Below are positions 54,093 through 63,655 of a stretch of DNA of 64,000 bases, one piece after another (within the stretch, counting starts at the first letter, position 1; each line of letters starts with the position of its first letter). Source of the DNA: Entoloma clypeatum. Its lineage: Eukaryota; Basidiomycota; Agaricomycetes; Agaricales; Entolomataceae. Under the pieces are notes generated by a model, which was given only the letters and a program-made list of their open reading frames with translations, made no database searches and was not told the origin of the DNA. The stretch lies in contig OY751487.1 of the NCBI GenBank assembly GCA_963565915.1, positions 558,001-622,000 on the forward strand, written 5' to 3'. A program made the position numbers and the translations under genes.

Positions 54093-55288
54093 TGATACGA
54101 CCGTCGCGCGGCTACAGCCAAATTTGCGAAATTCCCACGGTTTTGTCAATGAAAGAACATTATATCGGCTCCGTTAAACATTATTCTATTGGAACTGATG
54201 GTACAACTGGCTACCTAAGAGTGTCTAAATACCACTGAACCACCTTTGGTCATGATCATAGGAACAGTCACATTCTGAGGGCTTAACTATAGGCTTGACA
54301 CAAACTTTCTATTCTCACTGGATAAGACCAGTGAGGGAGGCAGTAATAATATTTCTTTGACCTATCACCCTATCCAATATACAACACTATGGTCTATGGA
54401 CACTACAGAGACCCGGGGGACTTATAATCAAGCAATAATGCCCAGCATCACGAAATGCGATGCGCGATCACTGATGCCGTAATGCCAAATGCGTAACTTA
54501 CCCGAAATAGAACGACCCTTGGAAACGGGATCGTTGATGGCTGCCGAGGCACCGAGTTGGTACCCAAGGGCCCAAACCCTTGATTCATGGAAACCGGACC
54601 CTTGATCGACTCCATCAATATTGATGCGATGCTCTGGAATGCTCGCGAAACAACGCGCCCTTGTCGCTCCACTCCTTTAGGGTCCGTAACCCTCTCGACG
54701 CATGGAAAAACATCAGATATGGTCCCTGGTGACCCTTTCACATGCTCGCAATGGACAATATACCACGGACCGATTTGATTTTACCTTTTACTTATGATAA
54801 ACTTTATTTATTCTAAATTGCCGTCTCATGTATAAAAACCTCTCGATATTGTCATGTACTGTAGAATTAGGCTGGGTCTTCCCCCAGATCATAACATAGC
54901 TCTCTCCTCTGTGTGTTTGAGTGCGCTGTGGTTGTCTAAAGTCTCATATTGAACCAGTTGATTGTTGGAGCCTGAGTGCTCACCTGTTGCCTTGTTGAAA
55001 CCTTGATTGTTGCCTGTTGGATCGAAAGGGACTCTGTGGACCTTGAGATCAAAACCGATTCCTTAAAAAGCTCTTTATTGAATCACATACCCGGATTTCA
55101 ACGCGTGTTTGCGAGTTGAATTTCACACCCCAGACAAACCCCCCCCCGAACCTCACTGAAACAAAGGGATTTCGTCCCGCCCACCTAGAACTTATTGAAG
55201 GGTTGTGTTGGTGATTGGTTAGAGGTGTTTTTCGGGCACTCACTCAGTGTGCGACACATTTCTCCGTCCATTCAGAACCATCTTCTCA
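54093..55288 (+). repeat. 3' LTR of G
   Basis: 1196 bp. The differences from the 5' LTR that I see lie in the last 200 bp (e.g. AACGCG versus AACGTG, GTGCGACAC versus GTTCAACAC). Followed by CCGGACC, the MITE continuation. Confidence 0.9.
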
Positions 55289-55440
55289 CCGGACCACAGT
55301 CTCAAGCTTTAAGGTTTTTGATCACAACCAGTCCTTGGTTCTCTCTGAATTCTAAGATTTGAAAGACCGGCCAAAGACCAGTTCGGACCAATTTAAACTG
55401 GTCTTTTTCACAAAGCACTCCGAGGGCGCAGCACCAAGCA
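55289..55440. repeat. MITE right part, split by G
   Basis: Continues the copy begun at 40936-41003: GACCACAGTCTCAAGC, TGATCACAACCAGTCC, AGACCGGCC, ATTTAAACTGG. Same version as 35917-36130. Confidence 0.7.
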
Positions 55441-55444
55441 AAAT

Positions 55445-55532
55445 TTGTGCCATCAGCAAGACTTGAACCCTCAAACACTAAGTATATACTATTATTCTAA
55501 CAACTTAACCAACTAAGCCACAGAACCATTGT
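55445..55532 (-). repeat. tRNA-like Pol III segment, best copy
   Basis: On the minus strand, a consensus A box TGGCTTAGTTGG (55509-55520) and B box GGTTCAAGTCT (55460-55470), about 50 bases apart. The acceptor stem does not pair. It is followed by GATGGCACAAATTTTGC as in the other copies. Confidence 0.6.
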
Positions 55533-55559
55533 AAATTCTTGCTCACCCACTCTACATAC

Positions 55560-55960
55560 CCACTTTTTCACTTTCCAAATAGGCCACTGCCAAAATAGGC
55601 ACAACCAGCCAAAAAAAACAAAAGGTGTGTGTGCACCCCCTCTGCCTTGATCACATGTAAACACAGGCTTTCAATAAAATCTATAAATATATTGTAACCT
55701 TTTCAACATGTGTGCCCCTCATTGCAAGGTCAGGAATGGGTGGATGTGTCGTTTCAACATTGGATGACACACATCAAGTGCGCATCAAATGTGTCAAAGC
55801 TGAATAAACAATTTTGGTCAAATTTTCGATCTCATATTCACTATTGAGTCCTTGAATTTTATTTGAAGGGTCTGAATAGGTTTACATACAATGTTTCAAT
55901 AGTATATGTACAGTATATGGAGTACAAGTGTTGTGGAAAGGAGGACATCACAAAAACAGA
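55560..55960 (-). repeat. R5 core repeat, internally deleted
   Basis: Shares the CCAAATAGGCC, GGAATGGGTGGATG and GTCAAATTTTCGATC blocks, but the part between about 55800 and the AAATTTTCG block is missing, and it lacks the minisatellite. Confidence 0.65.
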
Positions 55961-56124
55961 GGAACATAGATATTCCTAGGTGTAGCTGACAAACCCAAAT
56001 CACATGTTTAAGTAAGATATGAGCATATATTCATTGATACCTTGTCAAAAATTTTGCTCAAAGATTGGACAGAGGAAACAGAATTGCAAAGATTGCATCT
56101 TGAAGGTCATAACACAGGATCACC
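55961..56124. other. No gene seen
   Basis: AT-rich sequence with no recognisable content before the palindrome. Confidence 0.4.
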
Positions 56125-56458
56125 GGACCAATGTTCCTCTTGTGAACATAGTGAACAAAGGATGATGTAATATAGTATTTTTTATCTTGATAAATGATGT
56201 GAACATTGATTGATGCATTTTATATAAGCACAACCTGAGCCATGAATGTTTTCATGTGACAGGTTAAATAATAAATGTTTGACTTGTTCCTGTTTTCCCT
56301 TGGAACATTTATTATTTAACCTGTCACATGAAAACATTCATGGCTCAGGTTGTGCTTATATAAAATGCATCAATCAATGTTCACATCATTTATCAAGATA
56401 AAAAATACTATATTACATCATCCTTTGTTCACTATGTTCACAAGAGGAACATTGGTCC
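56125..56458. repeat. Perfect 155-bp-arm palindrome
   Basis: Arms 56125-56279 and 56304-56458 are exact reverse complements, with a 24-bp loop 56280-56303. Arm ends are GGACCAATGTTCC and GGAACATTGGTCC. No target duplicate is evident at the flanks. The arm contains no long open frame. Confidence 0.95.
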
Positions 56459-56512
56459 AGTAATTCTGTTGGCCAGGCCATGGCAATTAATTCCCAAGTC
56501 ATGATGTTGGAC

Positions 56513-56672
56513 TAGTGTTGCCGCGGCTCAGGCTCTGAGCCGGCTAGAGCCAGAGCCAAGCCATCAGGGAGCCGTAGCCAAGCCGAGCCGCGGAAGGCAA
56601 ATTCTCATCAGAGCCGAGCTGATTGAAGCTCCAGCTCTGGCTCGGAAGCCGGCTCAAGCCGGCTTCGTGATG
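56513..56672. repeat. MITE built of GAGCCGGCTC words, copy 2
   Basis: Starts TAGTGTTGCCGCGGCTCAG and reiterates GAGCC, GCCGGCT and GAGCCG. Opposite orientation to the copy at 24034-24187, and with the same flanking sequence on the minisatellite side. Confidence 0.6.
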
Positions 56673-56739
56673 GTACATCAAAAGTATTTATTGTAATAAC
56701 AAGGACATTAAAAATAACTAATTATGTCATCACAACTGC

Positions 56740-57090
56740 GGTGTGAGGGTTGGGCATGCCAGGCGGGTACAGGGAACGAGCATTGGGGTCGAGGGGAGGC
56801 CGTTGGGCACTACAGATGGCCGTTGGGCACACGGAACAATGCTTGGTGTCGATGGGAGGCCATTGGGCTCGCGCAGTGATGGTTGGGGTCAAGGGCAGGC
56901 CGTTGGGCACATGGGGCGACGGATGGGGGTCGAGGGCAGGCCGTTGAGCACGCGGGGCGATGGTTGGGCTCGAGGGGAGGCCGTTGGGCGCTACGGGTGT
57001 GCGGTGGGCATGTGAGGTGACGGTTTGGCACGCAAGGCAACTGTTGGAGAGGAGAGGCAACAGCGGGACACAAGAGGGGAAAGGACTCAT
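56740..57090 (+). repeat. Minisatellite of the second type, copy 2
   Basis: GAGGGCAGGCCGTTGGGCACG-type units of about 40 bp, the inverse of 23590-23975. Confidence 0.75.
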
Positions 57091-58208
57091 GTTGGAGAGG
57101 GAGATGGTGGGGGTAAGAGAGCAAGAGAAAAAAACTGTGTGAATGATCTGCTGACAAACACCTCTCATTTCCCTCTTTGGCACATTCCCACACCCCTCCC
57201 TCGCATCAGAACCCTCTGTCCCTCGTCACCTCACCCCCCCTCCACCTTCCCCATGCCTCCTATGCCTCCAAGGTCTTCTCCCCTCCCACCTGTGAGTATG
57301 TGTACACTGTAGGTGGTATACATAGTCTCCTATATTGCCCTACATACACATAACATCAACACCACCCCCTTCCCCTTACCTGTACACACATATTATGAGT
57401 TAGATACATGTATACTACTTCTAATATACAGTATAATATACCAAGACTTATTACCAATGATTCCCTTGAGGTATACTCTGATTAAATAAGTTAAAAAGCG
57501 GTCAGAAACTGAGGAATGGGGAGAAGCACATACCTCTCCTCTAGGTACTAGTGTTCCCACCCCAAGCTGCCACCTGTAGGTCCATCACAGAGTATATTAG
57601 TGGATGTGGGAAGGTATGTAGCCACCCCAGGAAGGGTGGAAGATGGTGCAAAGAGCGAAATGTATGTACTTACCCTAGGTACAGATCACCATCTTAACCC
57701 CTCAGCATGGTCAGGGCACCTATATACAACCATTCTATATTACTAATAGGTCTCCAAGCGTTGGTAGTACGAGATGTGCGATGCTTTGATTAGGTGGAAA
57801 GGTGTGGAAGATGAGATGCACATCATCTTCCACACCTTAGTTTTCACGTCACGCCATGTACCAGGCTGACTCACAAGGAAGGACCAGGGTTTTCCATACA
57901 AGGAAGGATGAGATGTTTTGACAGCTCATGGTGATTACTACCTCGAGACAGTGTCATGTAGACCAGTTCCAAACTTCAACATGAGGTAATCACCGATCCT
58001 CCCAATCACTCAACCATCCTGACTTCGTAGGGACACCAACTTGCAACAGCTTCCAGAGGATCATCACCTCTTGGGGGCCCACACTGGTTGAGCCAGACTC
58101 ATGGATGGTGGCACACTGCAGCAGTCACAATGTCACCATGACAATAAACATGATGAACATCGAACAAGTGACATGCCACATCATGGTCACGGTCACTGAG
58201 AAATAATC
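57091..58208. other. No gene; small hairpin inside
   Basis: No recognisable coding content. A stem with 16-bp arms (57799-57814 and 57823-57838, AAGGTGTGGAAGATGA) and an 8-base loop is present. Several short pyrimidine-rich tracts occur near 57180-57290. Confidence 0.4.
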
Positions 58209-58809
58209 CTAAATTCTAGTCCCAGATATGTTTGGACACATGAAAAAACAGACTACGGTGTAATATAGAGGGAAAAACAAGATAGATTCACCAAGGCTCT
58301 CAAGAAATCCTGTCGTGTGGGTCGCTTCTCTCGAACAAGGGAATACCATCATCATTGTAGAAGAGCAATGGAGACCAATTGCATGCGGAAACCTTTCAAA
58401 ATGATGAGGCAAGATACCAGGTGCCGAGGAGAGCATTAGGTTACCTCGAACAGGGCCCTGACAAAACTTCTTTTGATAGTTGAATGATGCCCAGGCACTG
58501 ACAGTGAAGTGCATGTTATGCAGCAAAGCATGCTTGTTATGCAGCACTGCATGAAGGGCAGTCGCTCTGTTAGAAAGACTGGGGATAGGGCTGGTCTCAA
58601 GTGTGACAATGACCAGAAAAGACTGGAACAAGGTGTAAGCAGTCAAAAAATGGTTAGATGGAATAAACTCGCACCAAGATGGGATTAAGATAATGCTAAA
58701 TGACTGCCGAGCTGACCCTATCCAAGACGCTCAATGTCAGGCCTGTGAAGTGGCATCCATTACCTACCCTGAATTCCATATTGACTTCAGAGGGGACGGG
58801 GGACATCGC
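58209..58809. other. Unassigned sequence downstream of DIRS-like RNase H
   Basis: An open minus frame (58209-58646) gives LHNMHFTVSAWASFNYQKKF and other unremarkable sequence. It lies where a DIRS element would carry its tyrosine recombinase, but I see no recombinase motif. Confidence 0.35.
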
Positions 58810-60793
58810 TTATTGGTCAAACTCACGGGGGAAGGCCCAGTCTTCCTTCCTCTTCATTGTCGTTTGATGTATACTCCCCTCTCGACTGGTCCTCTCTCGG
58901 GGGCTTTGGTAGTGGAGATGGTGCTTGACAGCATTCAAGTAGGCATCGCTCGGCTGGCGTGAGGGGTGTGTCGAAGTCTGCAAGAAAGTCTGAAAGCGCA
59001 GGCGGGATTGGGACGGGGCGAAGTAAGAGGTGTTGAGGGGGGTATTTGCCACATGATGGGTCATCTGCTGGATTGTCAGCACTGCAGATGTATGTTGTGA
59101 TGCAATGGCGGTTCCGGCAACCCAGGATGCAGTGAATACACTTGAACACTTCATTTGTAGGGATGTTTCTGCTCCTGCCTTTCCACCAGCCTTCGACAAC
59201 GCCCTTGTTGTCCCCGAAAACTCTGAAGTCGGAGAAAGAGTCATTTTCAGCAATGATTGTGTTAACAAGGAGCTCGAATCTGATGGCTTCTGCCCAGCCA
59301 ATGTCCCTGCCCTGTAGTGTTTTAGGGTTCAGTCTCAAGGACCGAGAACCAGACTGAAACCGGACTGCAATGAACCGGTTTTGAGTCCGGACCGCAGTCT
59401 CAGTCTTTAAGGTTTTGCATTACCACTGGTCTCTGGTTCATCATTTTCCAGGATTTTTAGAGACCACAAAAAGACCGGTTTAAACCAGTCTTCAACTGAA
59501 AATCACCTGTGGTAGGTCTACTCACCAACTGCGGTCTTTTCTTTGAGTTTTTCAATGTATTATTAGTTCCTTGGGTGATTTCATCAGCTGTCAGTGTCAA
59601 GAAAATATCAAAATAAATCGATATTCAACCGCGGTAGGTGAGTCTACCTACCGCAGCTTTTTTTGGAATTTTATTTCATGTCAAAAGATCATCAAATACA
59701 TTAAAAAACTCAAAGAAACATCATGGTAGGTGAGTATACCTACTGCAGCTGATTTTTTGTTGCAGACCAGTTTAAACTGGTTCAAACTGGTTTGGTCTCA
59801 CCATGTGGGTCAACCAAAACCGGTTTATAGCAGTTCAGTCCAGTTTTTTTTCCTTTTGAGTACCACGAAAGACCAGTCTGGTCTCCGGTCCTACCCTTTT
59901 TGGGTCAAAAAACCAGACTGGACCGAACCCTTAAACACTACTGCCCTGTGCTTTCCAATTTGGGAGGAGACGCCATGCCCTCCAGCACGAGACGATGATG
60001 ATGCCAATCCCAACGGAGCTTGCATCTGAGAACACGAGAAGGTCGGCCATGGGGGAAGGACCCGGGATTGGTCGTGAGAGATCTGGTGCAGCAAGCATCT
60101 CCTCCCACCACTTGAGGTCATCGTTGGTGTCTGCAGGAGGTGAGTGTGGGCAGAAAGGGTCATTGCCTCATGTGTAAGATGCCAGCATGCACTCCAGGGA
60201 TGTGAGATAGGCCCGTCCTGCTGAAACAACCGAGGACATGTGGAGCAGTTTTCCAAACAGCTTTTGGATCTCAATAAGAGGGTGTTGCCTTTTTTGTCGC
60301 CATTCCTTGATCGCCACGAGGTACTTTGTTTTCTTCTGATCTGGAACGCTGACTCGCTTCGAGTCCAGGTCCCATATGAACCCCGAATATGGCACCTTGT
60401 GCCAGAAAGGCACCGTTTTCAAAGGTTCCCAAGGAATCCTGAGCTCCTTGGAGATGTGGTCGATATTGGCATCACCATAGGTGTAAAGGACTCCAACACT
60501 GTCATTTTATGTTTCATGTGGTTGAATCCTGATTGGGAAGGTATTGTCTTCATCAAACTCGGCAACTGTGCCATTGGGCATCATTTTGCCTTGGTACCAG
60601 ACACGACTGCGCTGCTGAATCCTTCCGCCGTTGCCTTCAATTTCAAGTCACCATTTTTGTCATTGATCGTTGTACCACGCGAAATACTGTGTCTGAATGT
60701 GAAAGAAAATGTGGTCGTCGACCCATTTTGATATCGGGCCAATTCCATTGTACTGGAAAATATTGCATGCCGCATCACTGGTTTCCCTGTAAA
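58810..60793 (-). pseudogene. DIRS-like RT/RNase H (element K), partial
   Basis: On the minus strand: RT active site GPISKWVDDHIFF near 60700-60740, thumb/connection KVPYSGFIWDLDSKRVSVPD and AIKEWRQKRQHPLIEIQKLFGKLLH, and RNase H DASS..GIG(III), GRDIGWAEAIRFELLVNTII, VFGDNKGVVEGWWKGRSRN. Together these are typical of DIRS-type tyrosine-recombinase retrotransposons of Agaricomycetes. The region holds a TAA near 60510, a TGA near 60665 and a MITE (59315-59940). The 5' side is cut by another MITE at 60794. No recombinase is found, so this is a dead fragment. Confidence 0.75.
59315..59940. mobile_element. hAT-like MITE with perfect 8-bp duplication
   Basis: Ends TAGTGTTTTAGGGTTCAG and AACCCTTAAACACTA, with CTGCCCTG directly on both sides (59307-59314 and 59941-59948). 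Removing the insert and one copy of the octamer makes the RNase H frame of K continuous. The interior has AAACCGG, GACCAGTTTAAACTGG words and a CTACCGCAG/GGTAGGTGAGT repeat near 59500-59750. Confidence 0.9.
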
Positions 60794-61005
60794 TAGTGTT
60801 CGAAAGTCCAGTTTAAAAAACAAAATTAACCACTAACCAGACCAAACCAAACCAGTGATTTGGTTAACCAACTGGTTTGAGTTAATGAGATTCAGACATA
60901 CCACTGGTTTAAGTTAATCACTTTTGGAACAAAAAATTAACCGGTTTAAACCGGTCTAAACCAGTAACCTTGAGACAAAGCAAGAGGTCATCTGAGCTAT
61001 TGACA
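60794..61005. repeat. MITE fragment (GGTTAACC-word family)
   Basis: Starts TAGTGTTCGAAAGTCCAG and continues with ATTAACCACTAACCAG, GGTTAACCAACTGG and CCGGTTTAAACCGG words. Only one end is identifiable. Confidence 0.55.
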
Positions 61006-61189
61006 TAGAAGTCAGTCTATGGAAACTACTCTCTCACTCATATGGAAATGACAGAAAATAAGACAAGACCAATGGGAGACTGGTTCCACTAGTCTCGCCA
61101 ATCTTAAATTATAGAACAAGACTGGTCTAACTACAGTAAATACAAAAAAAAAACCCATGTCTGTCCCACTCCCCAGCCCCATGATTCAC

Positions 61190-62105
61190 GCACACATGGA
61201 TGGCATTGAGTGTGAGTGAGGCCATTGGGCGCAGCTGCAGGTCCTGTTGGACAGAAGAGAGGGGCAATTGGACGCGTGTGGACGGCATTGGGCGTTGGGT
61301 GTGAGTGACATCGTTGGGCATTTGAGTGCAGGTCATTGGACGTGAGTTGGGGGGCTGTTCGGCATGAGAGACGGGCATTGGGGACGAGTGGGGACTGTTG
61401 GGCGTGAGTCGAGGCAGTTGGGCATGAAAGACGGCTTTCGGGCACGAGAGACGGGCGAGGGATGCCATTGGGGGTGAAAGGAGGCCGTTGGACACCAGTA
61501 GGGGTCGTTGGGTGTGAGTGGGGGCTGTTAGACACGAAGGGAGGCCGTTGGTCATCAGTTGGGGTCGTTGGGCACGAGAGACGGGCGAGGGACACCATTG
61601 GGGGCGAAAGGAGGCCATTGGATGCCAGTAGGGGTTGTTGGGCATGAAGGGGGCCATTGGGGATGAGTGGGGGCCGTTGGGCACGAGAGAGAGGGGCGAG
61701 GGACGCCATTGGGGGCAAAAGGAGGCTGTTGGATGCCAGTAGGGGTTGTTGGATGCGAGAGTGGGCCGTTGGGCATGAAGGGGGCCATTGTGGGTGAGTG
61801 GGGGCTGTTAGGCACGAGGACGGGACATTGCGCGCTAGAGGGGACCGTTGGGGGCGAAGGGAGGGCATTGGGGCGAGTGGGTGTCGTTGGGCACGAAGGG
61901 AGGCTGTTGGGCATAAGTGGGGGCCATTGGGCACGAGGACGGGATGTTGGGCACTAGAGCGGGGCGTTGGGCGCAAAGGAAGGCTGTTGGTCATCAGTTG
62001 GGGTCGTTGGGCACCAGGGGGGGGCATTGGGCGCGAGGACAGGCCATTGGGCGTTAGAGAGGGCCATTGGGTGCTTGAAGGGGCCAGTGGTGGCCAGATG
62101 GAGTG
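61190..62105 (+). repeat. R6 minisatellite with higher-order repeat
   Basis: TTGGGC units of about 20-25 bp. Between about 61430 and 61760 a longer unit of roughly 110-130 bp, starting ACGAGAGACGGGCGAGGGA and containing GGAGGCCGTTGGA, occurs three times. The 361-codon open frame on the minus strand (61131-62216) is a repeat artefact. Confidence 0.8.
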
Positions 62106-63125
62106 GAGGTTGGGGGGAATAAAGAGTGTGGGAAGGTTTGGCAGTCGACTTATGGTTCGACTTTTGGGAATTGCCGAGTGATGCACGTCGTTGAAAATCG
62201 TGCCCTCAAGGTCCAAACCGTGGCACCAAAAGAACCAAAAATGGGTTCTTAAGTTATGTAGAGATACTTGAAAGCTAATAGTAAGTATTTAAAGAGTTAG
62301 ATACATGAGCTATGTATGGTAGAAAGTCTGTACTCCAAAATGATACATCAAACACACTGTAAATCATGATCAACAGTGCATCATAGGTTTTCTCAAACAC
62401 AAAAACCAGCATTTTCTTACTTCCTCCTTTCCACAACCACTTTCAACTACCTGTAATATATATATATTATTGAATCATTGTATGTAAACCTATTGAGACC
62501 ATTCAAATAAAATTCAAGGACTTCATAGGGTGAATATGAGCAAAATGGGTCGAAAATTTGACCCAATTTTTTTATTTCAGCTTTGGATCCTCCACATCCA
62601 GATGATCTTACAGCACATTTGTTTTTCAAATTTGGTTCATTCATTAGGGAGATATGACACTTTTTCTGAAATCTGCATATTTCATTATTTCTATCTTATC
62701 TAGACTTCTAAAAATTATACAGTGTGTCAGAAGGTGAATACATATCCCATATATAGTTCTATCACATTGAACTATTATTAGACTATGAGGAAGACACCAC
62801 ACGCACCTGCGTGATGCATTTTGCGCATTGTTTACTATTATTTGGTCAGAGCACGGCACCTCTATAACTTAAAGTCCGTGGCGAAGTTTCACAAAATAAA
62901 TACATACTTGATGATATATAGTCCCCTCCTGCCTAATTGATATAGTAGAAACCCTTACTTGTTCCTGTGTGGACATAATAAGCAGATGTGCAATGTTTTT
63001 GGGGATTTGTTTACATGTATTTGACACATTTGATGCGCACATGATGCATGTCATCCAACGTCGAAACGATGCATCCACCCATTGCTGACTCTGCAATGAG
63101 TGCACACATGCCAAAAATCATGTGT
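62106..63125 (+). repeat. R6 core repeat, uninterrupted reference copy
   Basis: The copy with minisatellite and core still joined (GATGGAGTGGAGGTTGG at 62096). Blocks in order: TTGGGAATTGCCGAG, AAGTTATGTAGAGATACTTG, GGTCGAAAATTTGACC, CTATTATTAGACTATGAGGAAG, GATGCGCAC..CGTCGAAACGATGC and CACCCATTGCTGACTCTGC. It ends just before the LTR of element I. Confidence 0.75.
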
Positions 63126-63133
63126 TTGGATGG

Positions 63134-63507
63134 TGTTACATTCCGATCCATTCCGACGATTTCCGACCAATCCCGACACCTCCGACACCTCCGACATTTT
63201 GACTAATACTTATTATGCATACTTACTGTTATGAATCTCGTTACTACGTACATTACTTACATCCGACCATTTTACTTATGTTAAGAATCTCCGACAGCCA
63301 CTCGTTATCCGACTCCGACGAAGCCACACGTCCTCCGACATAGTATTTAAACTTATGTAGAATCGTGTATTAGCTTCAGTTTGAATATCAACTTAGATTC
63401 GACATCATACCTCCCGTCCTCTTTCCGACTCTTAACTTGAGTCCGACCTCCGACCTCCGATCCTCCGAAATAAGGACACCAACGTATTAGCGAGGGCGCA
63501 ACACACA
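63134..63507 (+). repeat. 5' LTR of Ty3 element I
   Basis: Starts TGTTACATTCCGATCC; the proposed end ..CAACACACA is less sure. TATTTAAA at about 63343. It is rich in TCCGAC words like the LTR of C. Two bases after the proposed end lies TTGAAGC, of which six bases are complementary to GCTTCA at the predicted transcript start (about 63373), a weaker version of the self-priming geometry. Confidence 0.6.
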
Positions 63508-63655
63508 AGTTGAAGCCAAGTCCTTGCCCCTACGTTGCACGCGCTCCGACCTTCCGACCTTCCGACGCGTCCGACGTAGCTCCGACGTTTTGTCGATCAG
63601 TTCTTAACAGTATATTCAAACTGCCACTCGCTTATCCGTATTTCAAATTCCAGTT

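Larger units (their letters stand above)
41004..55288 (+). mobile_element. Ty3-like retrotransposon G with antisense genes
   Basis: 14,285 bp. LTRs at 41004-42199 and 54093-55288 (1196 bp each) differ at only a handful of positions by eye. CCGG (or ACCGG, depending on the exact LTR edge) is present on both flanks, and the two flanks join into one MITE copy. It contains gag, protease and pol in three frames, a 5-kb region downstream of pol with two intron-bearing antisense genes, and a purine tract. All three sense frames and both antisense genes are free of premature stops, so the copy looks recently active. Confidence 0.9.

Noticed and set aside
56125..56458. CRISPR-like or other prokaryotic repeat array
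   Set aside because: A single palindrome without spaced repeats, in a eukaryotic genome.
58209..58646. Tyrosine recombinase of the DIRS-like element
   Set aside because: Position fits, but no R-H-R-Y signature or conserved recombinase blocks are visible in any frame.
58693..58962. Plus-strand ORF of 89 codons opposite the DIRS-like RNase H
   Set aside because: Shadow of the minus-strand pseudogene region; no independent support.
61131..62216. 361-codon minus-strand open frame rich in PNG, SCPTAP and AQRPP motifs, and similar frames at 11321-12339, 20038-20488, 22297-22875 and 23512-23975
   Set aside because: They are translations of the minisatellite in several frames and on both strands at once; the unit length is often close to a multiple of three, which keeps frames open. 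No start context or conservation.
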